Shown: positions 29,296 to 38,643 of the stretch, one piece after another
Numbering within the stretch: the first letter of the stretch is position 1
How the letters are laid out: every line of letters begins with the position of its first letter
Assembly: GCA_963712905.1 (NCBI GenBank)
Contig: CAVQJU010000013.1
Coordinates: 124,001 to 188,000 of the forward strand
From: CAVQJU01 sp963712905
GTDB lineage: Bacteria > Acidobacteriota > Vicinamibacteria > Vicinamibacterales > CAVVIG01
Reading direction: 5' to 3'
Length of the DNA stretch: 64,000 nucleotides
Position numbers and translations under genes: made by a program
Notes under the pieces: generated by a model
Database searches by the model: none
What the model saw: only the letters and a program-made list of their open reading frames with translations
What the model was told of the DNA's origin: nothing

Positions 29296-29577
29296 ATGCC
29301 CTTCAAGAGCAAAGCCCAGCGGCGCAAGTTCGCGGAACTCCTCGTGAAGGGCGAGATATCGCCGGACACCTTCGAGGAATGGAACCGCGAGACGGGCCGG
29401 AAGCTGCTGCCCGAGCGCGTGGCCAAGAAGAAGCGGGTCGCGAAGAAGACTCGCGTGGTGAAGATAACGCGCGGCGCGAAGAAGCGCGCGCGCAAGTCGC
29501 GAACGCCGCTCCTGACAGGAGCGACCGTGCTTCCGTGTAACTGTAATTGTCACGTATACTTGCAGAGCGCGCGGTGA
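29296..29577 (+). CDS. Small basic protein with phage-type N-terminus
   Basis: A 93-residue protein begins MPFKSKAQRRKFAELLVKGE and ISPDTFEEWNRETG, a motif common in small phage or plasmid-like proteins. It continues as a Lys/Arg-rich tail (KKKRVAKKTRVVKITRGAKK) and ends with a Cys-rich NCNCH. It starts 29 bases after the last giant gene, and its stop overlaps the first five bases of the tRNA-Ser gene. The tail probably binds nucleic acid; the true end may be earlier if a frame error is present. Function unknown. Confidence 0.55.
   Translation: MPFKSKAQRRKFAELLVKGEISPDTFEEWNRETGRKLLPERVAKKKRVAKKTRVVKITRGAKKRARKSRTPLLTGATVLPCNCNCHVYLQSAR
29555..29560 (+). promoter_or_regulatory. Candidate -10 box for tRNA-Ser
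   Basis: TATACT at 29555-29560 lies 12 bases before the first base of the tRNA, close to the usual -10 distance, with only a weak -35 (TTCCGT at 29531-29536, 18-base spacer). It lies inside the 3' end of the small basic protein gene. Confidence 0.4.
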
Positions 29578-29666
29578 GGTGGCCGAGAGGCTGAAGGCGG
29601 CGGTTTGCTAAACCGTTATACGGTCCAAAAGCTGTATCCAGGGTTCGAATCCCTGCCTCACCGCCA
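29573..29666 (+). tRNA. tRNA-Ser (anticodon GCU), CCA encoded
   Basis: The acceptor arms GGTGAGG (29573-29579) and CCTCACC (29656-29662) pair perfectly. The anticodon loop TTTGCTAAA carries anticodon GCT for AGC/AGU serine codons. A long variable arm typical of tRNA-Ser follows (a stem around ATACGGTCCAAAAGCTGTAT). The T arm contains GGTTCGAATCC, and the 3' end is G plus encoded CCA (29664-29666). All class II tRNA features are present. It separates the giant-protein cluster from a region of accessory character. Confidence 0.95.
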
Positions 29667-29814
29667 GTAAATCCTCGTTTCTACTAACAATTTCTCGCTT
29701 CTCACGTATTGCTGAGGGCCGTTGCCTCTCTGCTCGCCCATCGAGCAACTGAATCGCCGCATCGAGCGCCGCGGTGCTCAGAGCGTGCTGAAGATCCGTG
29801 GTGCCGGAGATCGA

Positions 29815-32800
29815 TTACCCATTCGCCACCTTCGCCTGCCGGAAGAAGTCCGCAGGCATCGGCCTCCGCAGTTTCCACACAAAGCTGATCGGCCGCTCGC
29901 CCTTGTGGGAGACGTAGTCCACCGGGCCCAGGAACGTGTACGGCATCGTTCGCCCGTCCTGCTTCTTCCTCGAACGCACGAACAGCAGGATGTTGCCGTC
30001 ACGCTGCCGATGGTGGATGTAGCGCTGCCCGGTCTTCGACTGCTGCGTGGTCGTCGACTGCGACTCCCAATGGAAGAGCGTGGGTGAAATCGCGTAGTCC
30101 TTGTAGAGCGTCGACGGCGAATACTCGCGCTCCGACTTCTCGAGCGTCACAAAGAACAGGTCCGAGTTCGTGCGCTCGTCCCGGATGACGCCGGTCTGCT
30201 TCCACGCGGTCTTGCCGAAGTCCAGGATCCCAAACGCCGTCAGCACATCGTCCACGGTGTGCCGCGCGTGCACGGACAGCGGGACGCCCAGGGACGATCC
30301 GTCAGGCTGAGCCAGCTCGAGCGGATACGTGAGATGCTCCGACCGCTCGTCCAGCAACGGGAATCAGCTCGCGCAGCTCCTGCGACGATGGCCGGATGCG
30401 CGTGAAGGAGCGCGACGGACTCGGCGAGCGTCGTCGGGGCAATCTTCGAAGGGATCGACGGCGAAATGGAAGCCGGTGACGAGGCGGCGATCCGCGTCGG
30501 TCAGTCCGTCGACGCGACGCCGATTCCGCGAGGCGCTCATAGGCGGCGAGCCGCAGCGGGTCGTCCACGTGGAGAATCCCGGCCAGGCGATCGCCGATCA
30601 GCGCCTCGTGCGGCCCAGGTGCGGGCACCTTCAGGCCGGCTTCCCGCTGCAGCCCCGACCAGCAGCCGGACCGGTACACGTCGTCCAGCTCCAGGCCAGT
30701 CTCTCGAAGGAATGTCGGCGAGCGTGATGCGCGGTCCGGCGTCAGCCGAACGGGCGTCGGCCAGCGCCCTCAATTCTCTCACCATCGCAGGACGACGGGA
30801 GGGGATGGCGCTCTTCAGATTGTCGAGGACGATCTTCGTGGCGACTCGATCGAGCTGCATCGAGCAGCCGGCGGGCAGGAACGGAAAGCCCAGTTGGATC
30901 TGCTTCTCGACCTCGGTTCGCGTGGTCCCGGTGACGGCGCGATAGCGCAGGTCGAAGCGGAACTGCCGGTGCGACTGGCCGATGAAGTCCAGCACCGTCA
31001 CGCAGTCCTTTCGCTCGTGGCGCCGCAGGCCGCGTCCGAGCTGCTGGAGGAACACCAGCGCGCTTTCGGTCGGGCGGAGGAAGAGCAGCGTGTCGACTTC
31101 GGGGAGGTCGACGCCCTCGTTGAACAGGTCCACCGCGAAGAGCGCCCGCACCCGCCCGGCGCGTAGCGACGCCAGGGCGTCCTTGCGCGTGTCGCTGTCG
31201 GTGTCCGCGGACACGGCGCAGCGACGGAAGGCCGGCCTCGGTGAACCGCCGCGCCATGAACTCCGCGTGCGCGATGCTGACGCAGAACCCGAGCGCCCGC
31301 ATCGTCGCCGGCGTCGCGGTGCTTCTGCGACACCTGCTCCAGCACCAGCCTCACGCGCGCATCGTCTCCCGTGTAGAGGCGCTCGAGCTCCGCCGACGTC
31401 GTATCCCTTGCGAGACCACCGGACCGACGACAGGTCGGTGTTGTCGTGCAGGCCGAAGTACTGGAACGGACAGAGCAGCCCGCGCTCCAGCGCGTCCCAG
31501 AGCCGCAGTTCGACCGCGATGTGATTGTCGAAGTAGTGCAGGATGTCTTCGGCGTCGGTTCGTTCCGGCGTGGCCGTCAGACCGAGGAGGATCTTCGGGC
31601 TGTCAGGCATGGGCCATCCGGAAGAGACGTTCAGCAGCCGCCGATACGTCGGCGCCGCCGCGTGGTGGAACTCGTCCACGATCACGACGTCGAACGCGGA
31701 CGGATCGAGCGTGTCGAGATCCGACCTGCGCCAGCGACTGAATGGAGGCGAACACGTGCCGCCACTCGTCGGGCCGGTGGCCGTCGACGTAGAGTTCGCC
31801 GAAGTCTCCCGACCGCAGCACCTGGCGAAAGGCGCCCGAGGCTCTGCTTCAGGATCTCCTGCCGATGCGCGACGAACAGCAGGCGCAGGTCGCCGTCGCG
31901 GTCGCGCAGCCGCTTGTAGTCGAGCGCGGCGACGATGGTCTTGCCGGTGCCGGTGGCGGCGACGACGAGGTTCTTGAACCGGTGATGCCGCTCGCGCTCG
32001 ACGGCCAGCTTCTCGAGCATCTCGCGCTGGTGCGGCCAGGGCTCGACGTCCAGGAAGAGGAGCGGCGCCTCGAGCGAGTCGCCCTGTTCCGGCGCCACGG
32101 CGCGGTCGAATCGCGCGCGCGTCGCGGTCCGGATCGTAGGCCTCGTACTCCGGGCTTTCCCAGTAGGTGTCGAACGTGGCGTCGAACTTCTCGAGGATGT
32201 CCGGCGAGCCCACCTGCGACAGGCGCACGTTCCACTCCACGCCGTCCACGAGCGCGGACTTCGACAGGTTCGACGAGCCGATGTAGGCGGTCGAGAAGCC
32301 GGTGGCGCGGCGGAACAGCCACGCCTTGGCGTGGAGGCGAGTGGACTGCGTGTCGTAGGACACCTTGACCTGCGCGCCGCAGCTTCACCAGCCAATCGAG
32401 CGCCTTGCGTTCGGTGGACCCGGTGAACACCGTGGTGATCACCCGCAAGCGGCCTCCCCGCCTGGCAGTGCGCCGCGAGCTGGTCCTCGAGCAGGCGCAG
32501 CCCGTGCCAGCGGACGAAGGCGCAGAGCAGGTCGATGGAGTCGGCGGAGGGGATCTCGTGCGCCAGGGCGTGAGCGAGGGCCGGCTCGCCGCGGGCGTTG
32601 ACGAGGAGGTCCGACGCGGACAGGGCGACCAATGGCGCGACGATCTCGCGGTCGTCGTTCGGCATTCCGGTGACCGGCTGAATCGCCTGGCAGTTGTTCC
32701 GGCGGGATTTCGACAAGGTCGTCGCCGAGCGCCGGCTCCAGCCGGATTGGCAGCAAGCAGTCCGATGATCTGATTGGCCAGCTGCGACTGCCTCGCAATC

Positions 32801-33006
32801 CGATCCTCCTGCGGGAGTCCGTTCAGGGCACGGGCGACGACTTCCTCGATGTGCCTGGCCAGCGTGGCATGGGCTTCGGCGGGGTCCACATCCGCTCTGA
32901 TGACGCGGGCACTGGCAGGGTCAAAGCGAAGAAGCCGCGCCTTGAGGCCGGCCGTGATGAGGCGCTCGTAGAGCCCGAAGGGAAGGTCGTCGTCCTGGTC
33001 GGGCAT
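29815..33006 (-). CDS. PLD-nuclease/DEAD-box helicase/DUF3427 protein, many frameshifts
   Basis: Reading from ATG 33006 through roughly eight frame changes gives one protein of about 1050 residues. In order: a helical N-terminus (MPDQDDDLPFGLYERLITAG); a phospholipase-D-type nuclease domain (RVITTVFTGSTERKALDWL, LHAKAWLFRR, YIGSSNLS); the helicase core with Walker A VAATGTGKT, DEFHH box VIVDEFHHAAAPTYRRLL, LLGLTATPERTDAEDI, LFNEGVDLPEVDTLLFLRPT and QLGRGLRRHERKDCVTVLDF; then a DUF3427-type C-terminus (ILDFGKTAWKQTGVIRDERT, YKDYAISPTLFHWESQS). Such proteins are restriction-like or nucleic-acid-processing ATPases, often in variable islands. The breaks are dense, between 30350 and 32750; all motifs survive, so I favour sequence errors, but decay is possible. 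Confidence 0.8.
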
Positions 33007-33235
33007 TGGTCAGACGCGGCCAGGTTACTCGAGGGTGGCACTGGCTGTCACACGTTCGTTGGCGAGGCGTTGAGCGCCGAGGCCCTGTTCGATTTAGGAG
33101 GAGCCGCAGGCCGTGTGTTGCGGGGAGGCGAACGGCCGGCGTATGACCGGAACTGTCAACGTGGTCGCGTATGCTCGTCTTACAGGGTAGCACCCGCCGT
33201 CATGTAATCGCGGGCGATTCGAAAGCGAGGTGGCA

Positions 33236-33800
33236 ATGTCTAAGGACAGGGCCGATACGGCGAACCTATTGAAGGCGATCGAGTTTGCGTCGCGTAAGCA
33301 CTCAAGTCAGCGGCGCAAAGACAAGGAGGCCTCGCCTTATATCAACCATCCGATTGCGGTTGCGTATTTGCTGGCGGACACCGGCGACGTCACTGATCTG
33401 GTCACGCTGATGGCCGCGGTACTGCACGACACGATCGAGGACACAGAAACCACACCGGACGAACTCGACGAACGTTTGTTGGGCAGACGGTGCGGAAGGC
33501 CGTCGAGGAAGTGACAGACGATAAATCACTCGACAAGACGGTCCGCAAGCAGGTCTCCAGGTGGACCACGCGCCGCGCCTCTCCTCACGGGCTAAAGCCA
33601 TCAAGCTGGCCGACAAGATCGCGAACGTGCAAGACGTGACCGACGCTCCCCCTGCAGACTGGGATCTGGATCGGCGAATCCAGTATCTGGACTGGACGGC
33701 GGAGGTCGTGGCCGGTTGCCGAGGCACGAACGCCGCGCTCGAAAGGCTCTACGACGAGGTGCTCAGGAAGGGGAGGGCGCGACTTGGTGCCTCTGGGTAA
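33236..33800 (+). CDS. MESH1-like HD-domain (p)ppGpp hydrolase, two frameshifts
   Basis: The N-terminal part AIEFASRKHSSQRRKDKE, then PYINHPIAVAYLLADTGDV and AAVLHDTIEDTETTPDEL, has the His, His-Asp and Glu-Asp ligands of the RelA/SpoT hydrolase (HD) domain; QRRKD...PYINHP is its signature. After breaks near 33475 and 33560 the protein continues SRAKAIKLADKIANVQDVT with the downstream Asp. Total length is about 187 residues, the size of stand-alone small alarmone hydrolases (MESH1 family). GAGG lies 6 bases before ATG 33236; a GTG two codons earlier is possible. The protein would remove the 3' pyrophosphate from (p)ppGpp or a related nucleotide. Confidence 0.85.
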
Positions 33801-33841
33801 AGCCGCGCAGTCAGAGCGGTCGAGTGGGTAGGAGGCCAGCG

Positions 33842-34857
33842 ATGGACTGGTTTGAGCGTCTGACCGGGTTTCGCGAGACGAGCTATGACGACACGCGTCG
33901 ACGACTTGCGGTCGACGGCAGGACGACTGCGCTCCTCCGCAAACGGGAAGAGCTACGCCACCGGAGAGCTCGAACTGGTCTCCCTGCAAACCCTACGTGA
34001 GCGGGTCCACGCTGCTGGCGGCCTACCGGGACGCATCAAGGTACGGGTCGTGACCGGCGACGTGCGCCGTCTGCATCAGTTGCCGGAATATGCCGGCGCG
34101 CTGTTCCAGGTCGCCTCGCAATTCAACCTGCTGGAGATGGTCTCGCCCGAGGTGACACCGGAACACGGGGTCACACGCTATCAACACGATGCGACCCAGG
34201 GGCCGGCCTGTGCGATGGCCGCTGGCGCCGCCACGATCTACCGCAACTACTTTGTGCCGGTCGGTGATGGCGTTGGCCAGACGAGCGAGCGCCAGCTCGA
34301 CGGCTTGGCGGATCTCGGCGCGGCTCTGGGCAAGGCGCTGGATCGGCCCGTCGAATCCCTCTGGACGATGCGCAACGGCTATGCGTTGTGCACCCACGCC
34401 GGCCTTGACGCGATCACGAGCCACCTTGCGTCGCTGACGCCGGAACAGACCGACACGTTGCGCGGCATGTTGCGCATCGGCGTCCACCGCGACGTGGAGG
34501 TGACTGACGCCGACGGGTCGCAGTTGCCGATGGTCTCGCAGGCGTTTTGTTCAGCGCTCCCCGTGGCCTACAGCCGCGTGCCCCGCGTCCATTGGAAGGC
34601 GCTTTGCGTCGCTGGTGTTGGAGTCCGCGTACGAAGCCACGCTGTGGGCTGCCGCGAGCAACGCGCAGCGCGGCGGGACGAACGTCGTGCTGCTGACCAG
34701 GCTTGGCGGGGGCGCCTTTGGCAACGACGACGACTGGATTCATGCAGCCATCCGCAGAGCGATCCAGAACGCGGCCGGCTTCGACCTTGACGTGAGGCTT
34801 GTCAGCTACGGGTCTCCGTCACGCGCGATGCTGCATCTTGCGAGTGAATTCGCGTAG
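33842..34857 (+). CDS. Conserved protein with GGGAFGN motif, two frameshifts
   Basis: A GGAGG site precedes ATG 33842 (MDWFERLTGFRETSYDDTRR). After a break near 33920 it continues ANGKSYATGELELVSLQTLR, then RVVTGDVRRLHQLPEYAGAL, FQVASQFNLLEMVSPEVTPE, and after another break near 34600 NVVLLTRLGGGAFGNDDDWI and RLVSYGSPSRAMLHLASEFA. Total about 340 residues. DVRRLHQxPExAGALFQVASQFN and TRLGGGAFGN give a nucleotide-binding, macrodomain-like impression, but I cannot confirm that family. It is encoded just after an HD alarmone-hydrolase-like gene, so nucleotide chemistry is a reasonable guess. Confidence 0.7.
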
Positions 34858-35121
34858 AAACGGACTGAGACAGGGCGTTGGGGGCTTGGGTGCTTGTGTT
34901 CGATCAGAAGCGAACAATGGGCGTATGACCCTGAGTTGTCAGCCTCCCTTGATACCCTGCGCAAATCGAAGCAGGGTGGACGGGCGGAGCGTCTTGCTCC
35001 GTCGTGGTTCAGTCACTCAGCGGTGCGGCAGCGCTACCCGGGCGGTGCGTTTGTGGAGAGTCTTGCCGGCGGCGCACATTTCACAGACAGTGGCCAGCCG
35101 TGGAATCACGACTAGATCGGT

Positions 35122-35343
35122 TCAAGCCCAGGGGCAGCCGGCGTCGTGGTTGTCGACGTGCTCGAGCACCCGGTCGCAGCGCCAGCACCGCAACGTGCCA
35201 TCATCGGCATCCCGGTAGGTCCGGAGGATCGCCGGATTGTCGTCGATGACCTCACCGCACACGCAGCCGAAGAAGGTGTCCTTGCCCTCTACCGACACTG
35301 CACTCACCGCGACATCGATCGCCGTCTCCATCATGCGTTTCAT
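35122..35343 (-). CDS. Possible small zinc-ribbon protein
   Basis: A 73-residue frame contains FGCVCGEVIDDNPAILRTYR, LRCWRCDRVLEHVD and AGCPWA. The CxC and CxxC pairs spaced about 25 residues apart are what a zinc ribbon would need, with a further Cys at the end. Nothing else supports it: no clear ribosome site and no neighbour on this strand. It lies in a 600-base stretch otherwise without a convincing gene. Confidence 0.4.
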   Translation of the reverse strand: MKRMMETAIDVAVSAVSVEGKDTFFGCVCGEVIDDNPAILRTYRDADDGTLRCWRCDRVLEHVDNHDAGCPWA

Positions 35344-35459
35344 CTGATTCTCGGGCCCTCCTCTGAAAAGGCCCCCTCCTCACACTGCAATGCGAAATCC
35401 ATCCAACACCTGGCTCAGCGTGACCTGACCTGTCAGCCCCTCGTGGGAATCTGAGGTAC

Positions 35460-35810
35460 ATGGCTACAGACACGCTCACGCCCCTGGCCGGAACGCCCTT
35501 GCCTGAAGATATCCGCCAGTTTGTGGATTCAACCTCGTGGAGATTCGCGAAGACCTACGCCCACACGTGGCCACACGAATACGTGGTCCGAACGCCCGAG
35601 ACTGCGGCCATGGTGCTCGCCCTGGCCCGGCATATCTTCGAGCATGGAGTGGACGGGCGCTTCTATTCGCAGGTGCGGAAATACCATCACGAGGGCGGGA
35701 AAGTCTATTGGTTCATGGACGCAACGCCCGACGTGACCGGGCTCATCAACCGCTGCGACGAAGCCAACACCTGGGAAGCGCGGGTCGCGGCTGGCACTCT
35801 GCCGAAGTAG
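35460..35810 (+). CDS. Conserved small protein of unknown function
   Basis: A 116-residue protein: PLPEDIRQFVDSTSWRFAKT, then YAHTWPHEYVVRTPETAAMV, RFYSQVRKYHHEGGKVYWFM and DATPDVTGLINRCDEANTWE. The rich aromatic content and the absence of low-complexity sequence make this a real gene. I recall similar uncharacterised proteins in island contexts but cannot name a family. GAGG lies three bases before ATG 35460, rather close. Confidence 0.7.
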   Translation: MATDTLTPLAGTPLPEDIRQFVDSTSWRFAKTYAHTWPHEYVVRTPETAAMVLALARHIFEHGVDGRFYSQVRKYHHEGGKVYWFMDATPDVTGLINRCDEANTWEARVAAGTLPK

Positions 35811-35850
35811 CCGCTGAAGCACGAGGGACAGGTCTGATAATACGAGACAG

Positions 35851-35880
35851 TTGACAGTGACAGTTTGACTGTCGTATAAA
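35851..35880 (+). promoter_or_regulatory. MerR-type promoter with operator in the spacer
   Basis: TTGACA (35851-35856) and TATAAA (35875-35880) are separated by 18 bases. In the spacer lies the inverted repeat GACAGT-TTG-ACTGTC at 35859-35873. This is the expected layout for a MerR-family regulator acting on its own promoter. The start site predicted 7 bases after TATAAA falls on the GTG of the MerR gene. Confidence 0.8.
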
Positions 35881-35886
35881 TAACTC

Positions 35887-36306
35887 GTGAGCGCCCCCAA
35901 GACGTTCACCCTCGACGAGATCGCCGCCCTCGCCGAGCTGCCGCGGCGGACCGTCCGCTACTACATCCAGGAGGGCCTGGTCGATCGCCCGGAAGGGATC
36001 GGCAAGGGGGCCTATTACACCCAGCACCATGTCGAGCAACTCCTGCTGGTTCGCAAATGGCAGTTGGCGGGGTTGTCCCTGGAGCGAATCGGTGAAGTGC
36101 TGAAGCAGCCGACGACCGGGCCGCTGCCACCGACTCCCCGGCGCGCGGGCACGGTCGAGGTCTGGAGCCATCTGGTCGTGGCCGACGGCGTCGAGGTGAC
36201 GCTCGAGCCCGGTCGCGCCGGGCTCAGCCCCGAGCAGGTGCGCGCGTTCTTCCGGGGTGTGAGCCGCGTCTATCAACAAGTTCACGAGAGTGAGGAACAA
36301 GAGTGA
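35887..36306 (+). CDS. MerR-family transcriptional regulator, probably leaderless
   Basis: A 139-residue protein: TFTLDEIAALAELPRRTVRY, YIQEGLVDRPEG, KGAYYTQHHVEQLLLVRKWQ and LAGLSLERIGEVLKQPTTG form the winged helix of MerR proteins. The C-terminal part (EVWSHLVVADGVEVTLEPGR) is unlike the usual dimer helix and may be a ligand part. GTG 35887 lies seven bases after the -10 box, leaving no room for a ribosome site, so the message is probably leaderless. Its stop overlaps the next gene start by four bases (GTGA), so it is cotranscribed with the VIT/VWA gene that it presumably controls. Confidence 0.87.
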   Translation: MSAPKTFTLDEIAALAELPRRTVRYYIQEGLVDRPEGIGKGAYYTQHHVEQLLLVRKWQLAGLSLERIGEVLKQPTTGPLPPTPRRAGTVEVWSHLVVADGVEVTLEPGRAGLSPEQVRAFFRGVSRVYQQVHESEEQE

Positions 36307-38148
36307 GCCCTCTAGCATCCGCCCTGACCGGCGTCCGCGGCGAGCGCATCGCCCTGTCCGACGTGTCCGTGTCTGCAACCCTGCGCGACCTCCTCGGCGA
36401 GGTGACCGTCTGCCAGACCTACCGCAACGACGAGGACGTGAACATCGAGGCGGTCTACACATTTCCGCTCCCGCTCGACGCCGTCCTGCTCGATCTGCGC
36501 GTCGAGATCGGCGGCCGCACCCTCAACGGCGTCGTCGTCGAGAAGAAGGCCGCCGAGGAGAAATACGAAGACGCCGTCGCGGCCGGCGATGCGGCCGTGA
36601 TGCTCGAAGCGATCGAGCCCGGGCTGTACACGATGAACGTCGGGAACCTCCTGCCCAAGGAGACGGCCACAATCACGTTCGTCTACGCGATCGTGTACCG
36701 CTGGGTGGGCGACACGCTGCGGGTGTCGCTGCCGACGACGATCGCGCCGAGGTATGGGGCGTCGCCTCACGCGCCGCACCAGGCGCCCGAGTCGTCTCTT
36801 GCGGTGGAAAACCAATTCTCGCTGCAGGTCGAAGTCTTCGGCAGCCTGCGCGAGGCCCAGTTCGTGTGTCCCTCCCATGCCGGTGACGTTGGCCTCGTCC
36901 CCCGAGAGGGCCGTGATCACGCTCACGCAGGCGAAGGCGGTGATGGATCGAGACTTCATCCTGACCGTGAAGGCTCCGCAGGCGACGCACAGCTTCGCGA
37001 TCTACGGCGCGGACGGCGACGGGGCGGCCGCGATCGCGAGCTTCCAGCCGCTGTTTCCCGGCTTGCGGCAGCCGCGCTCGCTCGAGCTGGCGATCGTGAT
37101 CGATTGCTCGGGGTCCATGCAGGGCGATTCGATCGCGCAGGCCAGGCAGGCGCTGGCCGGCATCCTCGACGCGCTGCAGCCGCGCGACCGCGTGACGGTG
37201 GTCGCGTTCGGCAGCACGACCAAGCGGCTCTCCGATCGGCTTCTCCCGTGCACGCCGGCCAACCTCGGAAAGGCCAGGCAGTTCGCGGCTGAACTCGAGG
37301 CGGACATGGGCGGCACCGAGATCGGCCCCGCGCTGCAGGCCGCTTATGCGGCGGCGAGCGGCTCGGAGTCCGGTGACGTCTTCGTCGTGACCGACGGGGA
37401 AGTGTCGTCATGGGAAGCGGTCGTGGCGGAGGCGAAACGATCCGGGCGGCGTGTCTTCACGGTCGGCGTCGGCAGCGCGGTCTCAGAGGCGTTCGTGCGC
37501 GGACTGGCCGCGGCGACCGGCGGCGAGTGCGAGCTGGTGTCACCGCGCGAGGGCATGGCGGACCGCGTGATTCGGCACTTCGAGCGCATGCGGGCGCCGC
37601 GCGCGAAGCGGGTCGCCATCCACTGGCCTGAGGGCGCGCGCGATCTCGCGCCGGTCACATTCGGCGCGGTCTTCGAGGGCGATACGGTGATCGCCTCGGC
37701 GCAGTTCGACCGTCCGTCGATCACCGGCCACGTCACTCTCGAAATCGAGACGGACGGCGGAGATGTGTTCCGGCAGCAGCTGGCGATGACGCCGCCGCGC
37801 GAATCCGCGGACCGAGTGTCAACGGTGGCGCGGCTCGCCGCATCGGCACGGCTGAAGGAAATGGATCGCGCCGCGGGCCTCGAGCAGGCGCTCCGCTATC
37901 GACTCGTGAGCCCGTGGACGAACTGGCTCGTCGTGGCCGCGAGGCCGGACGGCGAGAAAGCGCTGGACATTCCCGCGCTGCGCAAGGTGCCGCAGACGCT
38001 GGCCGCGGGCTGGGGCGGCGTGGGCGCGGTGGCGTCGCGCATGAGCGCGGACTCGATGCCGGCCCTGAGGCAGAGTGTCCTCGCGTCGCGATGCCAGCGC
38101 TGCGGACTCTGCCGACCTCGAGCGCGATTCGAGGGAGAGTCTGAGTGA
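36303..38148 (+). CDS. VIT/VWA-domain protein, frameshift near 36890
   Basis: A protein of about 615 residues starts at GTG 36303. The VIT domain (residues 1-130) has TLRDLLGEVTVCQTYRNDED, EAVYTFPLPLDAVLLDLRVE and KKAAEEKYEDAVAAGDAA. After the break near 36890 the VWA domain starts (LELAIVIDCSGSMQGDS) with the MIDAS residues DCSGS and a later Thr in DMGGTEIGP. The C-terminal part includes LARYRLVSPWTNW-like ALRYRLVSPWTNWLVVA. Eukaryotic relatives are inter-alpha-trypsin inhibitor heavy chains; in bacteria the function is mostly unknown. The very end is uncertain, because a coiled-coil continuation in another frame begins near 38090. No signal peptide is seen. Confidence 0.83.
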
Positions 38149-38153
38149 GATCA

Positions 38154-38626
38154 TGTCCGATTTGTCTCACCTGCTTCTGCAGGCCGACGACTTGAATCGT
38201 GGAGTTGAGACCCTTGCCGAGGAAGCGCAACGCGCCGTCGAATCGCTCCAGGAACATGCGCAACAGGCTGAGCGCGAGCTGCGCGCAATGGAGAACCAAG
38301 TCAGGCGATCTGCGGAGCGCAATCGACACACTACAAAGCAGGGCAGATGTCCTGCGGCGGAAGATCGGCGAAATGGAAGGCCGCGCAATGATTGCGGGGC
38401 AACTGAGAGGCTGTCGAAACCGGGGTTCTCGAATCGCAGCAACAGGACGCCATTCACCAACAGCTGCTCATGCGTCTTGCAGACTTCCGGAAACTCCTCG
38501 TCCAACTAGAGGAACTGCTTGCACATCTTCGAAGAAGGCCGCATGCAACTCGGCCACTTGCAAGAAGTCGCGCGAGAGTGGACCGAGGTCATCATGCGCT
38601 ATCGCCATTTGGCGAGGGGTCTGTGA
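38154..38626 (+). CDS. Coiled-coil protein, possibly the tail of the VIT/VWA protein; frameshifts
   Basis: From ATG 38154 the frame gives MSDLSHLLLQADDLNRGVET, then LAEEAQRAVESLQEHAQQAE, a strong coiled coil. After breaks near 38310 and 38410 it continues AIDTLQSRADVLRRKIGEME and QQLLMRLADFRKLLVQLEEL, ending REWTEVIMRYRHLARGL at 38626. The same frame extends 5' into the VIT/VWA gene as ASRRDASAADSADLERDSRE, so it may be a C-terminal coiled coil of that protein (restored length about 770) instead of a separate gene of 157 residues. Confidence 0.5.
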
Positions 38627-38643
38627 AAAAGGATTGACGGGGA

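Noticed and set aside
29573..29666. Attachment site duplication of the tRNA 3' end within the window
   Set aside because: No second copy of the tRNA 3' end was found on reading downstream to 40 kb.
34894..35115. 73-codon plus-strand frame in the gap after the GGGAFGN gene
   Set aside because: No ribosome site, no motif and no family impression; left as intergenic.
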